Made by a program: the position numbers and the translations under genes. The notes under the pieces were generated by a model. That model did not search any database. It saw only the letters and a list, made by a program, of their open reading frames with translations, and had not been told where the DNA came from. From NCBI GenBank assembly GCA_037440405.1, contig JBBIUE010000014.1, positions 1 to 64,000 on the forward strand: a DNA stretch of 64,000 bases, given 5' to 3'. Numbering within the stretch: the first letter of the stretch is position 1; every line of letters begins with the position of its first letter. Source of the stretch: JANMGV01 sp037440405. Its GTDB lineage: Bacteria; Planctomycetota; Planctomycetia; Pirellulales; Pirellulaceae. Positions 25,615 through 34,854 of the stretch are shown in pieces.

Positions 25615-28600
25615 GTGAAGATCAAGGATTTGCAGATCGAAGGATTTGGAGTTTGGACCGGACTGACGGTCGATCAATTGCCGGATGGCATGACAGTCTT
25701 CTATGGCCCGAATGAAGCGGGGAAGACCACGCTGATGCAATTCCTGCGAGCCATGTTCTATGGCTTCACTCAGGAGCGTCGGACGCGATACCTTCCGCCA
25801 GTCCATGGCGGCCGCCCAGGTGGGGCGATGCGCGTTACTGGTCCAGGTGGCGGCTACGAGATTGCCCGCCGCGCTCAGTTGAACGATTCTGGAGTTCATG
25901 GGCAACTCACTGTGACCAGTAGCGACGGTATTTCACAAGGCCAGCATCGATTGTCGCTGCTCCTTGGCCAGATCGACGAATCGATCTTTACCAACGTCTT
26001 CGCCATCGGCCTTCGCGAATTGCAGGAACTCAGCACGCTCGATGATACTTCAGCCGCCGATGAGCTGTACAAGTTGTCGAGCGGTCTGGACCGCGTATCG
26101 TTGGTCGACGTGATTCGCCAACTCCGCAATGCGCGCGGCCACATGGTGACGACCCAGTCCGATGCAGCTCAACTTTCGGTGCTCATGTTGCGGCGTGAGA
26201 AGCTGAAAGACGAAATGGAGCAGTTGCTTGCACGAGGAAAACGATGGGCTGAGCTGGCGGGTCAGCGGCGAAGCTATCAAACGGAGATCGAGGACCTGCA
26301 GCAACGGGTTGCTCAGTGGACCCAAGAATCGAGGGTGCTGGAAACGGCGATGCAGGTTCGCGAGCCGTGGAGCGAGCGAGAACGAATTCGTGAAGCCGTC
26401 AAGCAGCTCAATGCCCGCATCGATCTACCCGACGATTCGTTGGAGAAATTGAAATCCATCAATGCGAACATCGAAGAGCGTGCCCAACGCATTCTGGGGA
26501 TTCGCGAGCAACGACAGAGTCTTCGAGATCGAGTTCGGCAATTGCCACTTCGTCCAGAAGTGGTCCGATTAGCAACGAAAGTCGAGGCGGCGGTTGAGCA
26601 GTCTCCTTGGATCGCTGCTCTCCAGAAGCAAATCGTTCGGTTGGATGCGGATATCCAGTTGGCTCGAGAGCAATTGATCGAAGACGCGAAGCGATTGGGG
26701 CTCAGCGAGGAAGATCAGCAGGCCCTGCTCAATGACAAACGCATGGCAAATATGCCGGATCTATCTCGGCAGGCCATCGCGCAATTGAGCGGCCCGGCGC
26801 GCACGATCCGCTCGCAGTTGGTACTGCTGCAACAGGCGAAAGCTCAAGCCGAGAATGACCGGCGCGAAGCCGAAAAGCTTTCGACGGAAATCAAAGAATT
26901 CTTGTCCGCGCGAAACGCCGACGATCTGCAGAAGGCACTGCAAACGCGAAGCGATATGATCGCCAATCTTCGCAAATGGCAAACGATCGAGGAGCGTCTC
27001 GCGAGCCTGAACCAGCACAAGAAGGAGCTGGAGGGCGAGGCCGTCGATCTTGCGACCGAGCAGGCATTTCCAATGGAGCGCGTCTTCGTTCTCGGAATAC
27101 CTTTCGTCTTCGGCGGATGCATGCTGGTTGCTGGTCTATTCAAGACGACCGGATACGGTGGTTGGCTAGCTGCGGACGCAGCGACAGGTTTGATGATGAT
27201 GCTGATCGGTATCATTGTCCTCTTCTTTTGGTGGACATGGAGAAACTACACCGAGCAAGGGACAGAAGGAGACCTGACGGAGTGCGAGAATCAGCTCGAT
27301 GCAACCATTCGCCAGATACGCCGCACTGAGCAAGAACTGGAGGAACTGAAGCGATCCCTGCCTGAGCACACGGGAACCGTCGAGCAGCGGCTCCGAGAGA
27401 TCGAGCACGAGTACGCTCAAATTGAAGGGCTGGTGCCGCTCCAACATAACTATCAAGCCGCGATGCAGCGCTATCACGCGGCTCGGAAACGAGGTACGAC
27501 CGCCGCCGAGGCATTGCGGTCCGCTCGATCTCAATGGCAACGTTCGCTCCAGCAGTTGGGGCTAGCGGAATCGCTCTCTCCCAAGAGCATTCGCATCATG
27601 GCGGAAGGGTACGAGTCGCTGCTGCAGACGCGGCGACGACTCAAAACCCTTGAAGACGAACTGGCTCAACGCAAACTGGAATTTGCGGATACGACGATGC
27701 GGATCGAGGCATTGGAACGTAAAGTCCGAGCAGCGTTGCGACGCGAAAGTGATGAAAAGCAGGGAGGCAAGAGGGAGGAACGGGCTGTTCGGTCCGACCA
27801 CTCCGCCCAACGGCGGGTGGATGATCGTCTCCCCGATGCGCGTCGTCAAGACGAGCGACTCGCGCTCACGCGGGCCGTACCGACGACAAATACCTCAGGC
27901 ACGTTGCCAGCCGTCGAGCAGCTTGAAGGGTGCCTCAAGCGGATTCATGAACTCAACAGCATCATTGCAGACCAACAAACGTTCATCCAGCAGCGCAAAG
28001 CACTCAAAGACGAAGATGAGAATCTGGCAAAGCAGCAGAAGGCGGTCCAAAAACAGCTCGACAAACTCGAGTTGGCTCGACAGGCAATGCTGGCAGATGC
28101 TGCTGTCGAAAACGAAGAGCAACTTGCTGCTCACCTTGAGCTGAAGAAGCAGCACTTCAAGTTTCAAGCCCAGATTGGCGAACTGGATCAAAGAATACGA
28201 GCCATCCTCGGGGCTCAGAATTCTTACGAGGCCGTCGCCAGGATGCTTGAATCGGGCGCCGTCGCGGATCTCGAACGTCGTTGGGACGGGCTGCAGCAAA
28301 AGGTCCAACAATCCGAACAGCGCATTTCGCAATTGCATCAACGCCAAGGCGAAACAGCCCAGGAAATGAAGACTCTGGCAGCCGATCGTCGATTGAATGA
28401 GGTCAAGTTGGAGTTGGCGAGTTTGGACAAGCAGATCCAAACCTGTACTTCTCATTGGCAAACGCTCGCGGCAACGACGAGGATGCTCGAGCGGGTCTGT
28501 GAGGTCTACGAGTCAGAACGACAACCTGAAACCCTTCGGGAAGCATCTTCCTTCTTGCGACAGTTAACAGAGGACAAATATATTCGCGTTTGGACACCTC

Positions 28601-29295
28601 TCGGCAAGAATGCACTTCGCATCGACAACCATCAAGGTCAGTCACTTCCTCTTGAGGTACTGAGCCGCGGAACGCGCGAAGCTGTCTTCATCGCTTTGCG
28701 GTTATCGCTCGCGGCTGCCTACGCTCGACGAGGAGTCATGTTGCCTCTGGTGCTCGATGACGTATTGGTCAACTTCGATGCTCATCGAGCACGATCCGCT
28801 GCGAAGGTATTGCGTGATTTTGCAGAACTCGGGCACCAAGTCGTGATGTTTACCTGCCATGAACATATCATGAAGATGTTCCACCAGATCGGGGTACAGG
28901 TTCGCGTTCTGCCACAGCAAGGTCAACCTGGGGAGGCGCTCATCTACTACCCTGAGGCGGACGAGTTGCAAAATCTTCCACCAATTCACTTTGAGCCCGA
29001 AGTTGCTACAGAAAGTGAAGAACTCGATGAGGAACCGACCGAATTCGTCGCTCCTCCTTTGGTTGCAGAACCCGTTGTTGAAGTGGTGAAACCTCGCTCG
29101 CAGCCCCTTCGGGTCGAACGCGAGATGCCCGAGGTACTGCCGGAAGTCCATCGGCTTTGGTACGAAGAAGACCCGGATGATGCTCTGGCAAGCTACGTTG
29201 AGGAACCGAGCCTCGATGCCGAGCAGGTTCGGACGGAGTACGACCCGAAAATCGACGAGCCGTGGTGGCAAATGTCGAGCGCCCATTCCATCTAG
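25615..29295 (+). CDS. Rad50/YhaN-like coiled-coil ATPase with membrane segment
   Basis: A 1226-residue SMC-like ATPase. The N-terminal half-site has MKIKDLQIEGFG and Walker A GPNEAGKTT at 31-39. The C-terminal half has the ABC signature LSRGTREAVFIALRLSLA and Walker B PLVLDDVLVNFD near 1043. The two halves are joined by about 900 residues of mostly coiled coil. At about 485-545 there are two hydrophobic helices (FVLGIPFVFGGCMLVAGLF and GLMMMLIGIIVLFFW), as in YhaN-type proteins and unlike SbcC; no zinc-hook CxxC is seen. The arms would be anchored in the membrane. About 120 acidic, Pro-rich residues at the C-terminus follow the ATPase. The YhaO-like partner is directly upstream. Confidence 0.87.
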   Translation: MKIKDLQIEGFGVWTGLTVDQLPDGMTVFYGPNEAGKTTLMQFLRAMFYGFTQERRTRYLPPVHGGRPGGAMRVTGPGGGYEIARRAQLNDSGVHGQLTVTSSDGISQGQHRLSLLLGQIDESIFTNVFAIGLRELQELSTLDDTSAADELYKLSSGLDRVSLVDVIRQLRNARGHMVTTQSDAAQLSVLMLRREKLKDEMEQLLARGKRWAELAGQRRSYQTEIEDLQQRVAQWTQESRVLETAMQVREPWSERERIREAVKQLNARIDLPDDSLEKLKSINANIEERAQRILGIREQRQSLRDRVRQLPLRPEVVRLATKVEAAVEQSPWIAALQKQIVRLDADIQLAREQLIEDAKRLGLSEEDQQALLNDKRMANMPDLSRQAIAQLSGPARTIRSQLVLLQQAKAQAENDRREAEKLSTEIKEFLSARNADDLQKALQTRSDMIANLRKWQTIEERLASLNQHKKELEGEAVDLATEQAFPMERVFVLGIPFVFGGCMLVAGLFKTTGYGGWLAADAATGLMMMLIGIIVLFFWWTWRNYTEQGTEGDLTECENQLDATIRQIRRTEQELEELKRSLPEHTGTVEQRLREIEHEYAQIEGLVPLQHNYQAAMQRYHAARKRGTTAAEALRSARSQWQRSLQQLGLAESLSPKSIRIMAEGYESLLQTRRRLKTLEDELAQRKLEFADTTMRIEALERKVRAALRRESDEKQGGKREERAVRSDHSAQRRVDDRLPDARRQDERLALTRAVPTTNTSGTLPAVEQLEGCLKRIHELNSIIADQQTFIQQRKALKDEDENLAKQQKAVQKQLDKLELARQAMLADAAVENEEQLAAHLELKKQHFKFQAQIGELDQRIRAILGAQNSYEAVARMLESGAVADLERRWDGLQQKVQQSEQRISQLHQRQGETAQEMKTLAADRRLNEVKLELASLDKQIQTCTSHWQTLAATTRMLERVCEVYESERQPETLREASSFLRQLTEDKYIRVWTPLGKNALRIDNHQGQSLPLEVLSRGTREAVFIALRLSLAAAYARRGVMLPLVLDDVLVNFDAHRARSAAKVLRDFAELGHQVVMFTCHEHIMKMFHQIGVQVRVLPQQGQPGEALIYYPEADELQNLPPIHFEPEVATESEELDEEPTEFVAPPLVAEPVVEVVKPRSQPLRVEREMPEVLPEVHRLWYEEDPDDALASYVEEPSLDAEQVRTEYDPKIDEPWWQMSSAHSI

Positions 29296-29407
29296 GAAAA
29301 GGAATGGCGGACCCCAAAACGCTGGGTTTTCTTGGCATCTCCCTCCGGTTTTTCAGGCTTTTTGATTCATTTTGGCGGTTTTCCCTTTATTTTCTGGGGA
29401 TTCCCAG

Positions 29408-29435
29408 TTGAATTTTCGCGATTCCAGCGTTTAAT
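29408..29435 (+). promoter_or_regulatory. Possible promoter of the HU-like gene
   Basis: TTGAAT at 29408-29413, 16 nt, and TTTAAT at 29430-29435 form a reasonable sigma70-like pair about 80 nt before the HU start codon. The surrounding 29330-29440 is unusually T-rich, which weakens the case because such pairs arise easily there. Confidence 0.4.
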
Positions 29436-29513
29436 CGGGCTTCTCGCAGTCCAAAGATGGCTGGTTTTCGAAGCGTTTTCAAGCATTTACACATTCTCGA
29501 AAGGATTAGAAGT

Positions 29514-29828
29514 ATGGCAGATCGAATTAAGCCCCTGACCAAGATGCAAATCTACAATAACTTGGCGGAGGCAACGGGCCTGTCCAAGAAGCAGGTTGCC
29601 GCGTTTTTCGACGCACTGAAAGTCGAAGTTAGCAAGGCGATTGGAAAGAAGGGAGCGGGAGTATTTACCATTCCTGATCTTTGCAAGATTGTTTGCGTTC
29701 AAAAGAAAGCGCTCCCCCGCCGTCAGGTGAGGAACCCAAAAACAGGTGAAATGATGTGGGCGGACCCCAAGCCAGCTTCGACGGTTGTTCGCGTCCGAGC
29801 TCTGAAGAAGCTCAAGGACATGGCTTAA
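29514..29828 (+). CDS. HU/IHF-like DNA-binding protein
   Basis: From the ATG at 29514 (AAGGA eleven bases before) the protein has 104 residues and the HU fold layout. It starts with LTKMQIYNNLAEATGLSKKQVAAFFDAL, continues with VSKAIGKKGAGVFTIPDL, and has a basic beta arm containing RRQVRNPKTGEMMWADPKP. The arm differs from E. coli HU in sequence but keeps the RNPxTG turn and the Pro-containing tip. The C-terminal KALKKL-like helix is also basic. It is a likely nucleoid protein. A strong terminator follows 134 nt downstream. Confidence 0.9.
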   Translation: MADRIKPLTKMQIYNNLAEATGLSKKQVAAFFDALKVEVSKAIGKKGAGVFTIPDLCKIVCVQKKALPRRQVRNPKTGEMMWADPKPASTVVRVRALKKLKDMA

Positions 29829-29962
29829 TTCGCCTCGATCTCATCGATGTGACCGAAGTAGGCTTGCCGAATTCACTCGTCATACGGACGGACGGAATGG
29901 GCCAGCTATCATCCAATGCGGCAAGCGAAAGTTCTTCAGTCGCTCGATTCAAATGGTTTCAG

Positions 29963-29993
29963 CGGGTAGGTTTGATATGCCTACCCGTTTTTT
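29963..29993 (+). terminator. Intrinsic terminator between the HU gene and imuB
   Basis: A perfect 8-bp stem CGGGTAGG/CCTACCCG with a 9-nt loop is followed by six T. It ends only seven bases before the imuB start codon, so it occupies the place where imuB's ribosome binding site would be. Confidence 0.85.
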
Positions 29994-29999
29994 CGTATC

Positions 30000-31754
30000 A
30001 TGCCGAATCGCATTCTCTCCATTTGGCTGCCGAATTGGCCCTGCCAGCGCGTCATGGCAGACAGGCCAGAAATCGCTGCCTTTCAACTCATTCTATGGGC
30101 TAAGGATCATCGCCGTGGCCAAGTGGTTGTCACTTGCAATGGTCCGGCACGCTCTGCGGGCGTGACTCCAGGTATGGGTATGGCGGAGGCACTTTCGCTG
30201 CAGTTGCACCACTCTGCTCGCCAGGATCGAAAAGCTTCCCATGGATTAGAACTGATCGAATACGCTCCGCAGTCAGATTTGGAGTCCTTGGTGGCACTCG
30301 CCCTCGAAGCCCAACAATTCAGTCCCATCGTTGGACTCGAAGGAATGGATGGCGAGATTTGGGCTGGCAGAAATGTGCATGCTCCTCAGGGACTCGCTTT
30401 GGATATTACGGGACTGGGTCAGCATTTTGGAAGCGAGCAGCAACTTTGTCTCAATATCGCAAGGTGGCTTCAATCACATCGTTTGATCGGTTCGATTGCC
30501 GTCGCCGATACGATTGGCTGTGCTTGGGCAGTGGCTAATTTTGCTTCGCGCAAGGAGCTGATTGAACGTTTCTCCAGGAACGAAATTTGGAGTGTAGCCC
30601 AAAACCCGGAGCCTCTGAAAGAACGGCTCGCTTCACAATCGGCTTCGAATACGTATGGCAAAGAAGACCATGGGTCGTCGACTCACGTGGTCCCAAGTGG
30701 AGCCGAAATGGATTTCGTCGATGAGCTTCCCATCGAAGCGTTACGAATCAGCCGCCAGACGGGGCATCTCCTTCGTAAGCTGGGACTTCGCCGAATCGGT
30801 GAAATAAGGGCTTTGCCAAAAGAGAGTCTGGCCAGTCGATTTGGCGCGACGCTGATTGAAAGGATCGCGCAAGTTTATGGAGAACAGTCGGAACCGATCG
30901 TCTCCGTTCACACCTTGCCGGACCTTCGCTTCGACTTCGACATCGAGATACCGACGGATCGCAAAACGACCATCGAAGAAGTCGTTCGCCGCCTCGTTCG
31001 GAAGCTAACCGATCGTTTGCTTGATCGCGGAGAAGGAGTCCTTCGGCTACTCTGTCGCTTTGATTCGGTAGACCAGCCTTCGCAGTTGATGCAGTTGGGT
31101 CTGTTTCGGTCATCTGCGGAATACGAATATCTCGCCTCTCTCCTATGTGGTGCGATTGATCAATCCTGGAAGCCGAACGCGCCGATTCATCGAGTTTTGC
31201 TGCAGGCCACCATGACCGGCCCCTTGATTTGGCGGCAGCTCGATTTCTTCGGAGGCGAGGATGCGGCGTCTTCCAATCATCTCGTTCCACTCATCGATCA
31301 GCTCAGCTATCGACTGGGGCGAGGGAATGTCGTAACCGCCAAGTTGGATCGGGACCCGCAACCCGAACGATCCGTGCATTGGTCGCCAATGACTGGGCTG
31401 CGACCTGACGGCAAGCCGCAGAAGACACGCAAGAAATTGCCTAAGGAGTCGAACGCTAGTTTCGAACCGACCGACCAGGATCCCTTGCGACGACCGACAA
31501 CGCTTTTCAAATCGCCTCTCGTTATCGAAGTCTTGGCGATTTTTCCTGACGGCGTACCATGCCGATTTTTCTGCGGACAACAAGGCTATGACGTCCATCG
31601 GCATTGGGGCCCAGAGCGAATCGAAACTGGTTGGTGGCGGGGGCCAAGCAGCCGACGCGACTATTATCGCGTCGAGACGACCGAAGGAATCTGGATGTGG
31701 CTCTTTCGCGACCTGCAGAGCGGCTCTTGGAATCTACATGGAATCTTTGATTGA
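30000..31754 (+). CDS. imuB: ImuB-like Y-family polymerase homologue
   Basis: The 584-residue protein starts MPNRILSIWLPNWPCQRV, which is the ImuB N-terminus, so this ATG is well supported although no Shine-Dalgarno sequence precedes it. It has the Y-family palm/finger/thumb plan with an HhH-like region (LRKLGLRRIGEIRALPKESLASRFG) and little-finger domain, but the catalytic acidic residues of active Y polymerases (DxD in the first strand) are absent, as is usual for ImuB. ImuB normally works with ImuA and DnaE2 in SOS mutagenesis, linking them to the beta clamp. Neither partner is in the window, and I did not identify a LexA box here. Confidence 0.85.
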   Translation: MPNRILSIWLPNWPCQRVMADRPEIAAFQLILWAKDHRRGQVVVTCNGPARSAGVTPGMGMAEALSLQLHHSARQDRKASHGLELIEYAPQSDLESLVALALEAQQFSPIVGLEGMDGEIWAGRNVHAPQGLALDITGLGQHFGSEQQLCLNIARWLQSHRLIGSIAVADTIGCAWAVANFASRKELIERFSRNEIWSVAQNPEPLKERLASQSASNTYGKEDHGSSTHVVPSGAEMDFVDELPIEALRISRQTGHLLRKLGLRRIGEIRALPKESLASRFGATLIERIAQVYGEQSEPIVSVHTLPDLRFDFDIEIPTDRKTTIEEVVRRLVRKLTDRLLDRGEGVLRLLCRFDSVDQPSQLMQLGLFRSSAEYEYLASLLCGAIDQSWKPNAPIHRVLLQATMTGPLIWRQLDFFGGEDAASSNHLVPLIDQLSYRLGRGNVVTAKLDRDPQPERSVHWSPMTGLRPDGKPQKTRKKLPKESNASFEPTDQDPLRRPTTLFKSPLVIEVLAIFPDGVPCRFFCGQQGYDVHRHWGPERIETGWWRGPSSRRDYYRVETTEGIWMWLFRDLQSGSWNLHGIFD

Positions 31755-32345
31755 ATGTCGCGCTGGTCGCTGAATCGCTCTTCTTGCTGGGCCATCGAAT
31801 GAGGCACGGCAATCCCGAAGATGGCAGTGCTGCGAGAAAGGTTTGTGTGGAACAGGATGAGTGTAGCAAGTCATCATTGGCGAGGCGCGTTACTTCCGCA
31901 TGACTTCGGCAGATATGCTTGCTTGGCCATGGCGCTCGATTTCAGATTCCTTGGGAGTGCCGAATCACGCGATTGGTGAAAACACCGACGTCACTCCCCC
32001 GGCACGATCCTAAAGTCATCGGTTACCCGGAGAGAATGCTCGACCTTTGAGCACAAATTTTTCTCACGCTTTCATCACGTCGAAACAAGGGCGTCATAGG
32101 CATCCTCATGGCTGGTGGTTCTTGTTGCGGTAGACTGGATGCCATTATCCTGCTCGCAAGGGAAGACGCTTTGACTTTGCGACATGACTCAACGATTTGG
32201 CTTTCATCGAACGTGTTTTGTGGAGGGAAGATTGTCTTGCAAAACGACTCTTGGAACCGTTCACGACCATAAAAAATGCCGATACAATTCGGGCCTTCTT
32301 GTTTTTGGATTGGGTCGGATCGATTTTTCAAGTTGGTGATCAACG
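31755..32345. other. Intergenic region, nothing recognised
   Basis: A 590-bp gap without a convincing gene. Frames on both strands are short and overlapping. The promoter of the phosphofructokinase gene is expected near its right end, but no clear box pair was found. Confidence 0.35.
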
Positions 32346-33629
32346 ATGCAGGCAAAGTCTTCACTTCGACGGGTCGCGCTACTTTTTGCGGGAGGTCCCG
32401 CTCCTGCCGCGAATGCGGTCATTTCAACGGCGGCGATCGCATTTTTGAACGCGGACATCCAAGCGATTGGGATCAAGTACGGCTATTCTCGGCTGGTACA
32501 ATTCGCCGAAGATCGTCCGATGGTCGAAGGACACGACTTCATCAATATCACACACGCGGAACTGCATCATAAGCGGACGGCCCAGGGAGTTATGATTGGA
32601 ACGGCACGAACCAACCCGGGCAAGGACGTGAACAGTCCGGACCATCTCAAAGACCCTGTTCGCTCAGCGCCCCTTCGCCGCGTTTACGAAGCGTTGTGTT
32701 CGTTAAATGTAGACGCACTGATCAGCATCGGCGGCGATGACACGCTGAAGACTGCCAACAAGATGTTGATGTTCCAAGACACTCTGCCTCCAGAGATGCC
32801 TCGCATTCCGGTGGTTCACTTGCCCAAGACGATCGATAACGACTATACCGGCATTGACTTTACATTTGGCTACTTTACGGCTGCGGAGACCTTGGCCTGC
32901 GAGATACGGAATCTCAACCACGACGCTTCGGCCGGGCAAGCGTATTTCCTCGTCGAAACGATGGGGAGAAGTGCCGGATGGTTGGCTTATGGTGCAGCGA
33001 TCGCAGGAGAAGCGTCGATGGTGCTCAGTGTCGAGGATATCATCGGTGTCTATCGGGACGAGGAGAAAATTACGAGCGGTGAGAATGAGGGGAAGACCCG
33101 CCCCATCATGAACGTTGAGAAAGTGGTTGAGCGAATCGTCAAGACGATGGAGAGACGTGATCGCGAGGGGCGCCCCTACGGCGTTATCGTCGTCGCGGAG
33201 GGACTGGTGGAATACCTGCCCAATCGCTATTTGGAAGGTGTCGCCAAGGATGAGCACGGCCATCACTCGATCGCCAGCGTTCAATTGTCGAAGATCTTAG
33301 CGAAACAAGTTGCAGACGCATACAAGCGCAAGACGGGTCGAACGAGGAAAGTCACGGGTTTGCAACTGGGATACGAATCTCGGTGTGCACCTCCTCATGC
33401 TTTCGATGTCATGCTTGGGTCACAAATTGGCGTTGGGGCGTATCGAGCATTGGTTGAGGAAGGACTGAACGGGGTGATGATCTCGGTTGGGGGTCAGCTC
33501 GAGTTAAGCTATGTTCCCTTCAAGCAATTGATCGATCCGGAAACGCTCGTCACCAAGGTACGTTACATCGAAGTCGAAAGCGATTTCTATCGGCTTGCTA
33601 GGTTCTTGGAAACCAATCCGGAAATCTGA
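32346..33629 (+). CDS. Pyrophosphate-dependent phosphofructokinase
   Basis: Phosphofructokinase of 427 residues interconverting fructose 6-phosphate and fructose 1,6-bisphosphate. Two positions decide the phosphoryl donor. The ATP enzymes have GGDGT and PGTIDND; here they read GGDDT (D132 in place of Gly) and PKTIDND (K161 in place of Gly). Both changes mark the pyrophosphate-using enzymes, so I call it PPi-dependent. The reaction would be reversible and could serve glycolysis and gluconeogenesis. METMGRSAGWLAYG and GYESRCAPPHAFD fit the substrate site. The start ATG at 32346 lies in a context without a strong ribosome binding site. Confidence 0.93.
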   Translation: MQAKSSLRRVALLFAGGPAPAANAVISTAAIAFLNADIQAIGIKYGYSRLVQFAEDRPMVEGHDFINITHAELHHKRTAQGVMIGTARTNPGKDVNSPDHLKDPVRSAPLRRVYEALCSLNVDALISIGGDDTLKTANKMLMFQDTLPPEMPRIPVVHLPKTIDNDYTGIDFTFGYFTAAETLACEIRNLNHDASAGQAYFLVETMGRSAGWLAYGAAIAGEASMVLSVEDIIGVYRDEEKITSGENEGKTRPIMNVEKVVERIVKTMERRDREGRPYGVIVVAEGLVEYLPNRYLEGVAKDEHGHHSIASVQLSKILAKQVADAYKRKTGRTRKVTGLQLGYESRCAPPHAFDVMLGSQIGVGAYRALVEEGLNGVMISVGGQLELSYVPFKQLIDPETLVTKVRYIEVESDFYRLARFLETNPEI

Positions 33630-33710
33630 GGGATGTCGCAATCGCTTCTTGATGAAATGGGGGAAAACCGCTAGCCTTGAGCGTTCTTTTCACCCGCCAA
33701 GGAAAGCCAG

Positions 33711-34850
33711 ATGCCTGATCCCGTTCAAGTGGTCCCCGTCGATTCGCGCAAACGCCAGAAGGAGTTCATGCAATTCCTCTGGAGTCATTACTGCGGTGAC
33801 CCGAATTGGATTCCACCGCTCGTTCAAAATCAAGTCGAGTTGGTAGGATTTCGGAAGCATCCATTTTACGATCGAAACAAGATTCGAACGTTTCTGGCGT
33901 TGCGAAGCGATGAGGTCGTTGGTCGAATTGCAGCGATTGTCAACTATGGGCACTGCGAGCGGTTCGAAGAGAAGCGAGGCTTCGTCGGATTCTTCGAGTC
34001 GATCGATGACCAAGACGTCGCGAATGCTTTGTTCTCCGCTGCGGGGAGATATCTCAAGTCGGAGGGGATGGAACACATGCGTGGTCCGACGAACCCTTCC
34101 CTGAACTACGAGATAGGATGTTTGGTGGATGGATTCGATTCGCCTCCCACTTTCATGATGACGTATAATCCGCCCTACTACGACGCACTGTATCGAGGGT
34201 TTGGATTCGAAAAAGCTCAGGATGCCTATTCGTTCATCGCCAACACGGGCATGTTGGACACACTTGATCCCAAATTGCGTTTCGTGATTGATGAAGTGAA
34301 AACGCGCTTCAAAATGTCGATTCGCCCGGTGAATCGCAAGCGGTTCAAGGAAGACGTTCGCGCGTTTCTGCACATCTACAATCGTTCACTAGAAGGGACC
34401 TGGGGGTTCGTACCCATGTCGGAGCGTGAAGTCGAACATGCTGCGGCTGGACTGCGAATGTTGATTGAACCCGATATCACCAGCTTCATCGACGTCGATG
34501 GGCGAACGGTTGGGGCGGCGGTGGGACTCTTGGACTACAATCCTCGGATCAAGGAGATCAATGGACGACTCTTCCCATTCGGATTTCTAAGATTGCTATT
34601 CGGGAGAAAGAACATCAAGCGAATGCGAGTGATGAGCACCAACGTTCTGCCGGAATATCAGCGTTGGGGCCTTGGGTTGGTAACGCTTGATCGCATGTTG
34701 CCAGATTGTTTGAAACGCGGCATTACCGACGCGGAATTCTCTTGGGTGCTCGAAAGCAATCACCTTTCCCGAGGAAGTCTCGAACGCGGTGGGGCGAAAC
34801 GCGATAAGACCTATCGCTTTTACGATCGAACGCTCGCCGATATCAGTTGA
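33711..34850 (+). CDS. GNAT-like N-acetyltransferase superfamily protein
   Basis: A 379-residue protein with the layout of a group of long GNAT-like proteins: FLALRSDEVVGRIAAIVN as the first acyltransferase-like strands, then RGPTNPSLNYEIGCLVDGF, and a C-terminal half with MSTNVLPEYQRWGLGLVTL where the acetyl-CoA loop (Q/RxxGxG/A) would sit. Two GNAT units, one probably degenerate, may be present. The substrate is unknown. Its stop lies 4 nt before the start of the ketoacyl-synthase-like gene, so the two are almost certainly cotranscribed and may act in one pathway. Confidence 0.7.
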   Translation: MPDPVQVVPVDSRKRQKEFMQFLWSHYCGDPNWIPPLVQNQVELVGFRKHPFYDRNKIRTFLALRSDEVVGRIAAIVNYGHCERFEEKRGFVGFFESIDDQDVANALFSAAGRYLKSEGMEHMRGPTNPSLNYEIGCLVDGFDSPPTFMMTYNPPYYDALYRGFGFEKAQDAYSFIANTGMLDTLDPKLRFVIDEVKTRFKMSIRPVNRKRFKEDVRAFLHIYNRSLEGTWGFVPMSEREVEHAAAGLRMLIEPDITSFIDVDGRTVGAAVGLLDYNPRIKEINGRLFPFGFLRLLFGRKNIKRMRVMSTNVLPEYQRWGLGLVTLDRMLPDCLKRGITDAEFSWVLESNHLSRGSLERGGAKRDKTYRFYDRTLADIS

Positions 34851-34854
34851 GATT

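Noticed and set aside
29283..29306. CCATTCC/GGAATGG hairpin at the end of the YhaN-like gene as a terminator
   Set aside because: It overlaps the stop codon region and has no T run behind it.
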